A stretch of DNA of 21,940 nucleotides, taken from positions 1-21,940 of the forward strand of contig JBCDIQ010000049.1 in the NCBI GenBank assembly GCA_039024295.1. Reading direction: 5' to 3'. This document shows positions 8,401 through 15,913 of the stretch, piece by piece. A program made the translations under genes and the position numbers. Within the stretch, counting starts at the first letter, position 1. Every line of letters begins with the position of its first letter. The notes below the pieces were generated by a model that was given only the letters and a program-made list of their open reading frames with translations, was not told the origin of the DNA and made no database searches. The stretch comes from JBCDIQ01 sp039024295. GTDB lineage: Bacteria > Bacteroidota > Bacteroidia > J057.

Positions 8401-11400
8401 TTAGGGATTCACGGCTGTTTCCAAGGCCTGCAGGCGGGTTTCAAGTGCTTTTAGGGCTTCAACTTCTGCTTTTAACTGGGTATTTTCAGCTTCAAGTGCC
8501 TCGATGCGATGCTGCTGCTCCTTTGTCGCACTGACATTGAGCATCGAAATCGCCTCATAATCGACAGTGTGAAAGTCGGTTACTTCGCGGCCGTAGACGA
8601 ATACGGTTTTTCCCGCTTTGCGGGATTTCGCTTCGCTCAACAGTTCTCGGTCGCCAGTTTTCAGTAGGGAGACCTGAAAACGATCGGCTTCAACCGCCAA
8701 CACCTCGTGTACCTCTGATCGCTGTTCGGTGATGAGCTTGACGCGCTCACCAACCTGTAGATCGGTGGCCAGCATGATCCAGCCCTCCTGTAACTCCGCG
8801 CGTTGGTAGATATCAGGGATGACTTCGGTCAGGGTATTGGTAACGGCCTGTGGATAGACTTCTGCTACCTGCTGTGCAACGACTTTTTTATAGGGAGTGA
8901 GCCCTTTGGCAATCGTGTCTTTCAGGGTATAATCGACAACCTCAATCCGCATCAGAGTGGAAAGATCCGTTTCACTATTGGACAGGCCCTGAATATCCTT
9001 GATACGGGCATCGGAGTGAGCGACAAATGCGGCCGCTCCAACGACCCCATCTGCATAGAGGGAGAAGGTGCCAGAATAGTTGGTATTTAGGTTATCTCCC
9101 CCCCTGCCAAGGTAGCGAGACGATCCTGAAACGGTGTATGAGGAGCCGGAACCAAAGATTTCTAGTTTGGCTTTATTTGGTGTGGAGGTGCCATCTCCCA
9201 CGGCTATGTTTCCATTGGGCCATAGAGAAAGGGGCGTCCGCTTGAAACGTCCGGTAGCATCATCTTCCCACACTACAAAGTCCATGCGAGCATCAGGGGT
9301 AGCTGAATTATTGGTATTAACCAGCTCAATCTTGCCCGTTTTCGTGAAGCCAGAAGTATGGGAGCCATCACGCGTAAGCCATTCGAGGGTTCCCATTGTG
9401 TTGCCGGTCCCACTTGCCTGTACTCGTTCGTCTACCAGGCGGAGAACAGGATTGGTATCTTCTAACTCCAGAAGAGATTCAGGTGTTTGGGTCCCTATGC
9501 CCACCTTGCCATTTGCCCGGACGAAGATCCCTTCTGGATCTCCATCATGGGAGAGCCAATTGCCGGAGAGTTGCAGGTTTTGGGTGGCAGTATGGTTGCC
9601 CAAGTCGTCCTGCAAACTGGATAAGTTGGTAGAATTTCCACCCGAGATACTGAGCGTTACCCCTGAAAAACTAAGGGTTTGCGCATCGGTATTGTCCAGA
9701 AAAGGGCTTAGGTCAACTGATCCGCTATTTGTTAGGCTTAAGGTCGTACCAGAGCGGGTGAGAGATTGATTGAAAGGGGCCAGATCAATGGTATTCGCAC
9801 CGGAAATTGTAAGATTGGAGCCAGAGAGACTGAGGGCTTGGATTTCATTCGTTGGGTTTACATCCCCATCCTGTACACGATGGAGGCTTGGTTCTTGATA
9901 ATAGGTATCCAGATTGGTGCCATCCGCTCCATCTAGCGCCCAAACAAAAATATTGTCTTGTCCACTACTGGTAAACGTTTGATCTCCAAAGCTAATCGTA
10001 CCATCAAACGCGCCAGTTACAAAGCAATTCCCCTCCCTATTTACTGCAATTCCATTTCCTACATCATCAGTATTCGCAGGATTACTTCCTCCTGCAGTAG
10101 CTGCCCAGATGAACTCACCATTGGGATCAAGTTTTGTTACAAACACATCACGAAACCCTCCATTATTGTTAACCTGAAAAGATGTATCTCCATAGGTAAC
10201 CGGATCTGGCCCAATGATGCCACCGGTAACATAACTATTGCCGAAATCATCTACGGTGATATCTTCTGACAATCCTCCTCCTTGTGAAATCCATAAGATT
10301 TGTCCTGTAGGGTCAAATTTTGCGACAAATAAGCCTACCAATGTGGTTGTGGTCGTCAGAATAGAATCTCCAAAACTAACACTATTTTGAAAAAGTCCCG
10401 TTAGATACATATTCCCTGCAGCATCCGTGGAGGTGGCAGTTGCCCGTTCTTCGCCTGTTCCTCCTCCATGAAACACCCAGATAAACTGTCCGTTTGGATC
10501 CAGTTTGGCACAATAGAGATCCCTATTTCCGGCAGATGTAAAGGTAGAATCTCCTATGGTCATCATTCCCTGAAAAAAACCTGCTATATATACATTACCA
10601 ACGCCGTCATTGGAAATGCCTAACACGCCATCATTATCCAATCCTCCAGCACTCGTGGCCCAGATGATTTGTCCTGTAGGATCTACTTTCATCACAAATA
10701 CATCTAACAATCCACTACTCGATAGGGTGGTATTTCCAAAGGTAGCGCTTCCGGACAGACCGCCAGACACATAGCTATTCCCCACATCGTCAATCGATAT
10801 ATTTAGTCCATTATCATCACCAATGCCTCCTGCTGTTGTGATCCATTGAATTTGTCCCCCTTTATCGATTTTCAGAACAAATACGTCTGAACCACCACTG
10901 CTCGTAATGATTGTATCCCCGAAGCTAGCAGTTCCCCGAAAATAACCCGTAACATAACTGTTGCCAATAGAATCAGTAGAAATAGATGGGGCATAGTCAT
11001 TTCCACTACCTCCTGCATTCATTGCCCATTCTATCTGACCGGCAATATTGATTTTCATGATGTACAGATCCCACTGACCATTATTTACCAAAGTGGAGGT
11101 ACCAAACGTAGGATTCGGGGACGAAAATAAACCGACCGTGTAGACATTCCCTGCAGCATCGGTGGAGATACCTGATCCATTATCGAATTCTTCCTGGCCA
11201 ATAGCCAAGGCAGCATTACTTTTCAATGATTTCTGATCTATCCCACAATCCTTTACCCAATCCTTTCCTGTAAAGTAATTAAAACAGGAGTCTGAAATAT
11301 TGTAAATCATAAGACCAGCAGCAGGATCAGTGATAGCATCTCTTTGTTCGCTTGTCATACGCGGCATAAGCAATCCTTTTCCGGTACTATGTACATCCAG

Positions 11401-11508
11401 CATGGCACTGGAATCTGGGGCACTGCCGGTATCATTAATGCTAATCTGTGCTGCCAATCCTAGTGGCAACAGTAAACTCAACAACAAAATGAAAAATTGT
11501 TTATTCAT
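8401..11508 (-). CDS. Secreted SBBP seven-bladed propeller / long-class tail-fibre chaperone fusion, 1035 aa
   Basis: Signal peptide 1-20 and the shared leader to about 90 (Cys75 and Cys88 kept). Seven SBBP blades lie at about 105-527, marked GNVYTVG, GNSYVTG, GNSYVSG, GNVYIAG, GNMYLTG, GNSYVTG and GNCFVTG; most include an FGD/LTSSG strand and a KxDPxGQxxW strand. Three diverged LSLSGxxLxISG-type stalk repeats follow, then the ~960-bp shared block from residue 675. The predicted autocleavage dyad is Ser832/Lys837 in SDARIK. The C-terminal coiled coil differs from that of its neighbours (EALEAENTQLKAEVEALKA), showing that the tail is also exchangeable. The propeller is diverged from the neighbouring paralogs although the leader and chaperone are nearly identical. 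It has its own leader and terminator. Role inferred as a secreted or surface fibre; substrate unknown. Confidence 0.93.
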   Translation of the reverse strand: MNKQFFILLLSLLLPLGLAAQISINDTGSAPDSSAMLDVHSTGKGLLMPRMTSEQRDAITDPAAGLMIYNISDSCFNYFTGKDWVKDCGIDQKSLKSNAALAIGQEEFDNGSGISTDAAGNVYTVGLFSSPNPTFGTSTLVNNGQWDLYIMKINIAGQIEWAMNAGGSGNDYAPSISTDSIGNSYVTGYFRGTASFGDTIITSSGGSDVFVLKIDKGGQIQWITTAGGIGDDNGLNISIDDVGNSYVSGGLSGSATFGNTTLSSSGLLDVFVMKVDPTGQIIWATSAGGLDNDGVLGISNDGVGNVYIAGFFQGMMTIGDSTFTSAGNRDLYCAKLDPNGQFIWVFHGGGTGEERATATSTDAAGNMYLTGLFQNSVSFGDSILTTTTTLVGLFVAKFDPTGQILWISQGGGLSEDITVDDFGNSYVTGGIIGPDPVTYGDTSFQVNNNGGFRDVFVTKLDPNGEFIWAATAGGSNPANTDDVGNGIAVNREGNCFVTGAFDGTISFGDQTFTSSGQDNIFVWALDGADGTNLDTYYQEPSLHRVQDGDVNPTNEIQALSLSGSNLTISGANTIDLAPFNQSLTRSGTTLSLTNSGSVDLSPFLDNTDAQTLSFSGVTLSISGGNSTNLSSLQDDLGNHTATQNLQLSGNWLSHDGDPEGIFVRANGKVGIGTQTPESLLELEDTNPVLRLVDERVQASGTGNTMGTLEWLTRDGSHTSGFTKTGKIELVNTNNSATPDARMDFVVWEDDATGRFKRTPLSLWPNGNIAVGDGTSTPNKAKLEIFGSGSSYTVSGSSRYLGRGGDNLNTNYSGTFSLYADGVVGAAAFVAHSDARIKDIQGLSNSETDLSTLMRIEVVDYTLKDTIAKGLTPYKKVVAQQVAEVYPQAVTNTLTEVIPDIYQRAELQEGWIMLATDLQVGERVKLITEQRSEVHEVLAVEADRFQVSLLKTGDRELLSEAKSRKAGKTVFVYGREVTDFHTVDYEAISMLNVSATKEQQHRIEALEAENTQLKAEVEALKALETRLQALETAVNP
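8524..9486 (-). repeat. ~960-bp near-identical head+chaperone block, copy B
   Basis: Encodes residues 675-995 of the 1035-aa paralog (TPESLLELED through VSAT) and is collinear with 5332-6294 and 11853-12815. Most differences from copy A are single bases, many of them synonymous. The flanking coiled-coil code is unrelated in detail to the other copies. Confidence 0.85.
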
Positions 11509-11608
11509 GACTCAAGGCATTTTGGGGGTTTAACTTGGGTCAAAGTTGGGGAGAACGGGCAAGAAAGGATTGAACAAATGTTCCAAAGGCTAAGACTATT
11601 GTGCCAGA
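11509..11608 (-). promoter_or_regulatory. Conserved 5' leader, copy 4
   Basis: Same order of elements: TCTGGCACAATAGTC block, TTAGCCTTTGG, dyad GAACA-TT-TGTTC (11572-11583), and the start-codon inverted repeat. Here one arm reads TGACCCAA, so the 8-bp repeat has one mismatch against TTGAGTCA. This is the only copy with a broken pair. Confidence 0.6.
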
Positions 11609-11617
11609 GTTTGGAGC

Positions 11618-11647
11618 AAAAAAATCCCCCACCTTTTAGCGGGGGAT
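11618..11647 (-). terminator. Rho-independent terminator after the 1356-aa paralog
   Basis: On the minus strand ATCCCCC pairs with GGGGGAT (7 bp), with up to three further inner pairs, and is followed by a run of seven Ts (the first is the last stem base). The loop (about AAAA) and inner stem differ from the other three array terminators. Confidence 0.85.
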
Positions 11648-11649
11648 AA

Positions 11650-11665
11650 GCTTCCTAGTGGAAGC
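11650..11665 (-). other. Extra stem-loop between stop codon and terminator
   Basis: A perfect 6-bp inverted repeat, GCTTCC and GGAAGC, encloses a 4-nt loop. It lies between the stop at 11685 and the terminator at 11618-11647. No other paralog has this second hairpin. It may protect the 3' end of the transcript or be incidental. Confidence 0.5.
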
Positions 11666-11684
11666 GTCTTGAGTCAATTCGTTG

Positions 11685-14600
11685 CTAGGGAGTCACCGAT
11701 GCTTCGAGGGCTTGGAGCCGGGCTTCGAAGGAGGCTTGCTGCTTTTGTAACTGAGTGTTTAACTTGGTAATTTGTTTTTGTTGTGAGGCTTTTTCCAAGA
11801 GTAATTGTTCAATCAATATTTGCTGCTGCTCAATGATCTTCTGCTGCTCCTGGGTCGCGCTCACATTGAGCATGGATATGGCTTCATAATCGACGGTGTG
11901 AAAGTCGGTTACTTCGCGGCCGTAGACGAAAACGGTTTTTCCCGCTTTGCGGGATTTCGCTTCGCTCAACAGTTCACGGTTGGCGGTTTTCAGAGAGGAG
12001 ACTTGGAATCGATCCGCTTCTACGGCCAACACCTCATGCACCTCTGAACGCTGTTCGGTGATCAGCTTTACGCGCTCACCTACTTTCAAATCTGTCGCTA
12101 GCATGATCCAGCCCTCCTGCACCTCCGCACGTTGGTAGATATCAGGAATGACCTCAGTCAGGCTATTGGTGACAGCCTGCGGATAAACTTCCGCTACCTG
12201 CTGGGCGATGACCTTTTTATAGGGGGTATGTCCTTTGGCGATCGTGTCTCTCAGGGTGTAATCGGTAATCTCGATCTTCATCAGGGTCGCGAGGTCTGTT
12301 TCACTTTCAGACAGGCCCTGAATATCCTTGATGCGTGCATCGGAGTGAGCAACAAATGCGGCTGCTCCAATGACCCCATCTGCATAGAGGGAGAAGGTAC
12401 CGGAATAGTTGGTATTTATGTTGTCTCCTCCCCTGCCAAGGTAGCGAGACGATCCCGAAACGGTGTAGGAGGAGCCGGAACCAAAGATTTCCAGCTTGGC
12501 TTTATTTGGTGTGGAGGTACCATCTCCCACGGCTATGTTTCCATTGGGCCATAGAGAAAGCGGCGTCCGCTTGAAACGTCCGGTAGCGTCATCTTCCCAG
12601 ACCACAAAGTCCATGCGAGCATCAGGGGTAGCTGAATTATTGGTATTGACCAGCTCAATCTTACCCGTTTTCGTGAAGCCAGAAGTGTGGGAGCCATCAC
12701 GCGTAAGCCATTCCAGGGTTCCCATTGTATTGCCTGTCCCACTTGCCTGAACGCGCTCATCTACCAATCGGAGTTTGGGGTTGGTGTCTTCCAACTGCAG
12801 CAAGGAACTGGGCGTAGCGGTACCGATACCTACCTTCCCATCTCCCAGGAGTCGCATCACTTCTGCGCTTCCTCCATTGTCATTGCTTGCTACCCGGAAG
12901 GCCATATGATTATCCGCTGGATCTGGTGTGCCTGCCGTATTAGGAGGGTCCACATTTGTGCGAATTTCGCTGGTATTTCTCAGGCCTACAGAGCTGCTGC
13001 CGGAAGTAAAGACCAATTTTGCATTATCCGTATCCAGACGGGCGTTTCCTTCAATCTCTAGTTTTTCGGATGGCGCATCTGTTCCAATGCCTACGTTGCC
13101 GTTAGCATCTACGAATACCCCCTCATTATCCCCATCCTGAGAAAGCCAATAACCGCTCATCTGCACGTTTTGGGTAGCGAGGTACCCCATGGGCAGGGTA
13201 ATAGGATCTGTCCAGGTCATTACACCGTCTGCATCTGAGACGGGTATATAGCCATTAGCAGCTCCCCCTCGCATCCGAATCTGTCCGCCTACGTCCAAGG
13301 CCTGGGTAGCATTAGGAATGATACTGTTTGAAGTACCCAAGCCAATCCCCACATTGCTTCCGTTGATGGTGATCCGATTATTTTCAGCACCTGTCTTGAT
13401 ACGTAAAGGTGCTTTGGTACCGTTGGTGATATCGCGAACGAAAAATTCTCTTTCATTACCTCCCATATCCCAAGTCTGTGCCTGAAAGCCTGTTTTATTG
13501 GTTTGCCGCAAACGGATCATGGGGGTATTATTGTTGGTCAACTGCATGATCAGGGTGGAGGCGCTATACAGGTTGAACTGCCCTTGACCCCCAATCTGAA
13601 AGCCGAGACTGTCCACACCGTTTCGAGTGAACCATTTGTCACCTAGTTGGAGGTTTTGGGTGGCAGTGTGGTCGCCAAGGTTGTCCATTAAAGTATCTAA
13701 ATCAACTATGTTACCATCCGCAATCGAAAGCTTTGTACCAGAAAAGCTGAGGGTCTGATCATCGGTATCGATCGAGGCGAGGTCAACCATGTTGCCATCA
13801 ACAATGGTCAGTTGGGTGCCTGTTAAACTGAGCGTTTGATCATCGGTATCGGTATCAATGGAGGCGAGGTCAACCATGTTGCCATCAACAATGGTTAGTT
13901 GGGTGCCTGTTAAACTGAGCGTTTGATCATCCGTATCGATCGAGTCAAGGTCAACCGTGTTGCCATCGGCAATGGTCAGCTGGGTACCCGAGAGGCTAAG
14001 TGTTTGGTCGTCTGTATCGGTATCCAGGGAAGCCAGGTCCACATTGTTTCCTTTTGAAAGGGAGAGTCGGGTTCCAGAGAAGCTTAAGTTTTGTAGCTCG
14101 TTTTCGGGGTTGGTATCTCCGTCCTGCAATTCGTTGAGCGTTTGCCCTGCATAGGTCGAACTGGAACCGTCAGCACTGTTCATCAACCAGAGAAAAATGT
14201 GGGTATCACTCCCACTTTCCAGCGTCTGTGTGCCAAAGGTAGCGGTCCTTCGGAAGGTACCGGAAAGATGGAGCCTTCCTGAAGGATGGAGGGCAATGGC
14301 ACTGCCACTGGCCTCACGACTTGATTCTACAGATTTAGCCCAAAGTACTTCTCCTGTGGGATCATATTTTACCACAAAGGCATAGGAATTCCCAAAAGGA
14401 TTAGAAGGTTCCGGGTGGTTGAGGGTAAAATTGCCAAAGGTGATGCTTTGGCGGAAGTAGCCGATTACATAACTGTTTCCATCATCATCCGCAACGATGC
14501 CCAGCCCATTATCCTCACCTTGCCCTGGGCCACTTTTGGCCCATAGAAATTTTCCGTTCGGATTATACTTCGCCACGAAAACATCCCCTGCCCGCTCATG

Positions 14601-15755
14601 CAAAAGAATGGTGCCACCAAAATCCAGGAATCCATTAAAATTACCCGCCACATACACGTTACCCATATCATCAATCGCGATATCCTGTCCTCGTTCGGCA
14701 CCTAGGCTCCCCGCTCCTACGGCCCAGTCAAACTGTCCCGTAGGATCTAGTTTGGCGACATAGACATCATTGAGACGAGTACTATTGAGGGTCGTGCTGC
14801 CAAAGTTGGCACTATTGGAAAAGGAACCAGTGATATGGCTGTTACCCGCCGCATCAGTGGTGATATCCCATGCTACGTCTTCCCCACTTCCTCCTGCTTG
14901 GATAGCCCAAACAAACTGTCCTGTGGGGTTTATTTTTGTTACGAAAATATCATTGCTCCCGCTCGCCGCGGACAAGCTGGTTCCCCCAAAGGTGGTCGTC
15001 CCCCTAAAATGCCCACTAATGTAACTGTTGCCCATCGCGTCCAAGGAAATGCCCGGTCCCCAAGTAATACTCGTTCCTAAAATCTCCTGGACCCAGACTA
15101 ACCGTCCATTAGGATCAAATTTAGCCACCAAGGTCCGGACTGTCCGGATGGGCCCAATCAAAAGGGTATCCGCTAGTCTAACATTACTGGAAACGGTACC
15201 CGTAATGAAACTATTCCCAGCATCATCTACGGCAATATCCCATCCTATATCGTCAAATCCGCTGCCACCTTGCAAGGCCCAAAGGGGCCGACCGATAGAA
15301 TCGTATTTGGCGATAAAGAGGTCTTTTTCTCCATAGCTGGTGAGGACACTATCCCCAAAGGTGGCCGTACGTTCAAAGCTTCCGGTGAGATAGGAATTAC
15401 CCGCCGCATCGGTATCAATACTATTTACTTCAATAAAGCGCGTTCCCCCCGTCGAGGATACGGGCACAGGTATCTTCACCTGATCGGCACCACAGTCTCT
15501 GATCCAGTTTTCTCCCGTGTAGTAGTTGAAACAAGAATCTTCAACATTGTAGATCATGAGCCCCGGAACGGGGTTGCGAATGGCGTCGCGCTGGAGGGTA
15601 TTCATCCGAGGCATGAGTATGCCTTTGTCGGTACTGCTAATATCCAGCATGGCACTGGAATCCGGGGCATTACCGGTATCATTAATGCCGATTTGTGCTG
15701 CCAGTCCAAGTGGCAACAGCAAACTCAATAGCAAAATGAAATACTGTCTCTTCAT
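11685..15755 (-). CDS. Secreted SBBP seven-bladed propeller / expanded stalk / long-class tail-fibre chaperone, 1356 aa
   Basis: This is the longest paralog and the first in transcription order. Signal peptide 1-20 (MKRQYF rather than MNKQFF) and leader 21-90, which is closer to the Kelch paralog at PRMNTxQRDAI. Seven SBBP blades span about 105-530 (GNSYLTG, GNSFITG, GNSYISG, GNSHITG, GNVYVAG, GNSYVIG, GRLHLSG). Five tandem stalk repeats follow at 556-690. A head segment not seen in the other paralogs comes next (about 700-860, with FFVRDITNG and GGQIRMRGG). A cassette related to the Kelch paralog (NTSEI, DNHMAFRVA; 895-970) precedes the ~960-bp shared block from residue 981. The predicted chaperone dyad is Ser1138/Lys1143, and the protein ends in a long coiled coil. 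There is no T9SS sorting domain. Its leader lies 158 nt downstream of the hybrid regulator gene. Likely an exported, self-cleaving trimeric fibre; function beyond that unknown. Confidence 0.93.
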   Translation of the reverse strand: MKRQYFILLLSLLLPLGLAAQIGINDTGNAPDSSAMLDISSTDKGILMPRMNTLQRDAIRNPVPGLMIYNVEDSCFNYYTGENWIRDCGADQVKIPVPVSSTGGTRFIEVNSIDTDAAGNSYLTGSFERTATFGDSVLTSYGEKDLFIAKYDSIGRPLWALQGGSGFDDIGWDIAVDDAGNSFITGTVSSNVRLADTLLIGPIRTVRTLVAKFDPNGRLVWVQEILGTSITWGPGISLDAMGNSYISGHFRGTTTFGGTSLSAASGSNDIFVTKINPTGQFVWAIQAGGSGEDVAWDITTDAAGNSHITGSFSNSANFGSTTLNSTRLNDVYVAKLDPTGQFDWAVGAGSLGAERGQDIAIDDMGNVYVAGNFNGFLDFGGTILLHERAGDVFVAKYNPNGKFLWAKSGPGQGEDNGLGIVADDDGNSYVIGYFRQSITFGNFTLNHPEPSNPFGNSYAFVVKYDPTGEVLWAKSVESSREASGSAIALHPSGRLHLSGTFRRTATFGTQTLESGSDTHIFLWLMNSADGSSSTYAGQTLNELQDGDTNPENELQNLSFSGTRLSLSKGNNVDLASLDTDTDDQTLSLSGTQLTIADGNTVDLDSIDTDDQTLSLTGTQLTIVDGNMVDLASIDTDTDDQTLSLTGTQLTIVDGNMVDLASIDTDDQTLSFSGTKLSIADGNIVDLDTLMDNLGDHTATQNLQLGDKWFTRNGVDSLGFQIGGQGQFNLYSASTLIMQLTNNNTPMIRLRQTNKTGFQAQTWDMGGNEREFFVRDITNGTKAPLRIKTGAENNRITINGSNVGIGLGTSNSIIPNATQALDVGGQIRMRGGAANGYIPVSDADGVMTWTDPITLPMGYLATQNVQMSGYWLSQDGDNEGVFVDANGNVGIGTDAPSEKLEIEGNARLDTDNAKLVFTSGSSSVGLRNTSEIRTNVDPPNTAGTPDPADNHMAFRVASNDNGGSAEVMRLLGDGKVGIGTATPSSLLQLEDTNPKLRLVDERVQASGTGNTMGTLEWLTRDGSHTSGFTKTGKIELVNTNNSATPDARMDFVVWEDDATGRFKRTPLSLWPNGNIAVGDGTSTPNKAKLEIFGSGSSYTVSGSSRYLGRGGDNINTNYSGTFSLYADGVIGAAAFVAHSDARIKDIQGLSESETDLATLMKIEITDYTLRDTIAKGHTPYKKVIAQQVAEVYPQAVTNSLTEVIPDIYQRAEVQEGWIMLATDLKVGERVKLITEQRSEVHEVLAVEADRFQVSSLKTANRELLSEAKSRKAGKTVFVYGREVTDFHTVDYEAISMLNVSATQEQQKIIEQQQILIEQLLLEKASQQKQITKLNTQLQKQQASFEARLQALEASVTP
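11853..12815 (-). repeat. ~960-bp near-identical head+chaperone block, copy C
   Basis: Encodes residues 981-1301 of the 1356-aa paralog (TPSSLLQLED through VSAT). At its upstream end it matches copy A more closely than copy B (SSLLQLED, NPKLR). This suggests that exchange between the three copies has been patchy. Confidence 0.85.
13686..14090 (-). repeat. Five tandem ~27-30-residue stalk repeats
   Basis: Residues 556-690 of the 1356-aa paralog contain five copies of LSLxGTxLxIxDGNxVDLxS joined by DTDD or DTDTDD linkers. Copies 3 and 4 are almost identical at the DNA level (about 13780-13940), which indicates recent duplication by slippage or unequal crossover. Other paralogs carry one to three diverged copies in the same place, between propeller and head. 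Confidence 0.85.
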
Positions 15756-15856
15756 GACTCAATGTATTTTTGAGGGGTTAACTTGAGTCAAAATTGGGGG
15801 GAATGGACAACAAAGTATTGAACAATTGTCCCAAAGGCTAAGACTATTGTGCCAGA
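15756..15856 (-). promoter_or_regulatory. Conserved 5' leader, copy 5
   Basis: Contains the TCTGGCACAATAGTC block, TTAGCCTTTGG, dyad GGACA-AT-TGTTC (15820-15831) and a perfect TGACTCAA/TTGAGTCA inverted repeat ending on the A of the ATG at 15755. The conserved block ends at the same TCTGGCAC boundary as in the other copies, although what lies upstream here is the end of the regulator gene rather than an array terminator. The block is therefore a unit in its own right. Confidence 0.65.
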
Positions 15857-15913
15857 ATTTGGAGAAGGAGGTAGTGTTCGATTGAGGGAACCTGCCTTCA
15901 AGCGAGCCTCCTC

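Noticed and set aside
9134..9769. 211-aa plus-strand open frame, and many other plus-strand frames of 60-150 aa over the array
   Set aside because: They lie antisense to well-supported minus-strand genes, recur at equivalent places in each paralog because the DNA is repeated, and show no domain or start signal.
13686..14090. CRISPR-like spaced repeats
   Set aside because: The repeats are in frame, encode a repeated protein motif and have no distinct spacers.
1..15755. Prophage origin because of tail-fibre-like S74 domains
   Set aside because: There is no other phage gene such as capsid, terminase, baseplate or integrase. The proteins carry signal peptides and propellers, which fits secreted bacterial proteins.
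1..15755. Diversity-generating retroelement
   Set aside because: No reverse transcriptase or template/variable repeat pair is visible, and variation spans whole propellers rather than adenine-specific sites.
15857..15913. Terminator after the hybrid regulator
   Set aside because: GGAGGAGG and CCTCCTTC could pair over a long loop, but no T tract follows on the minus strand.
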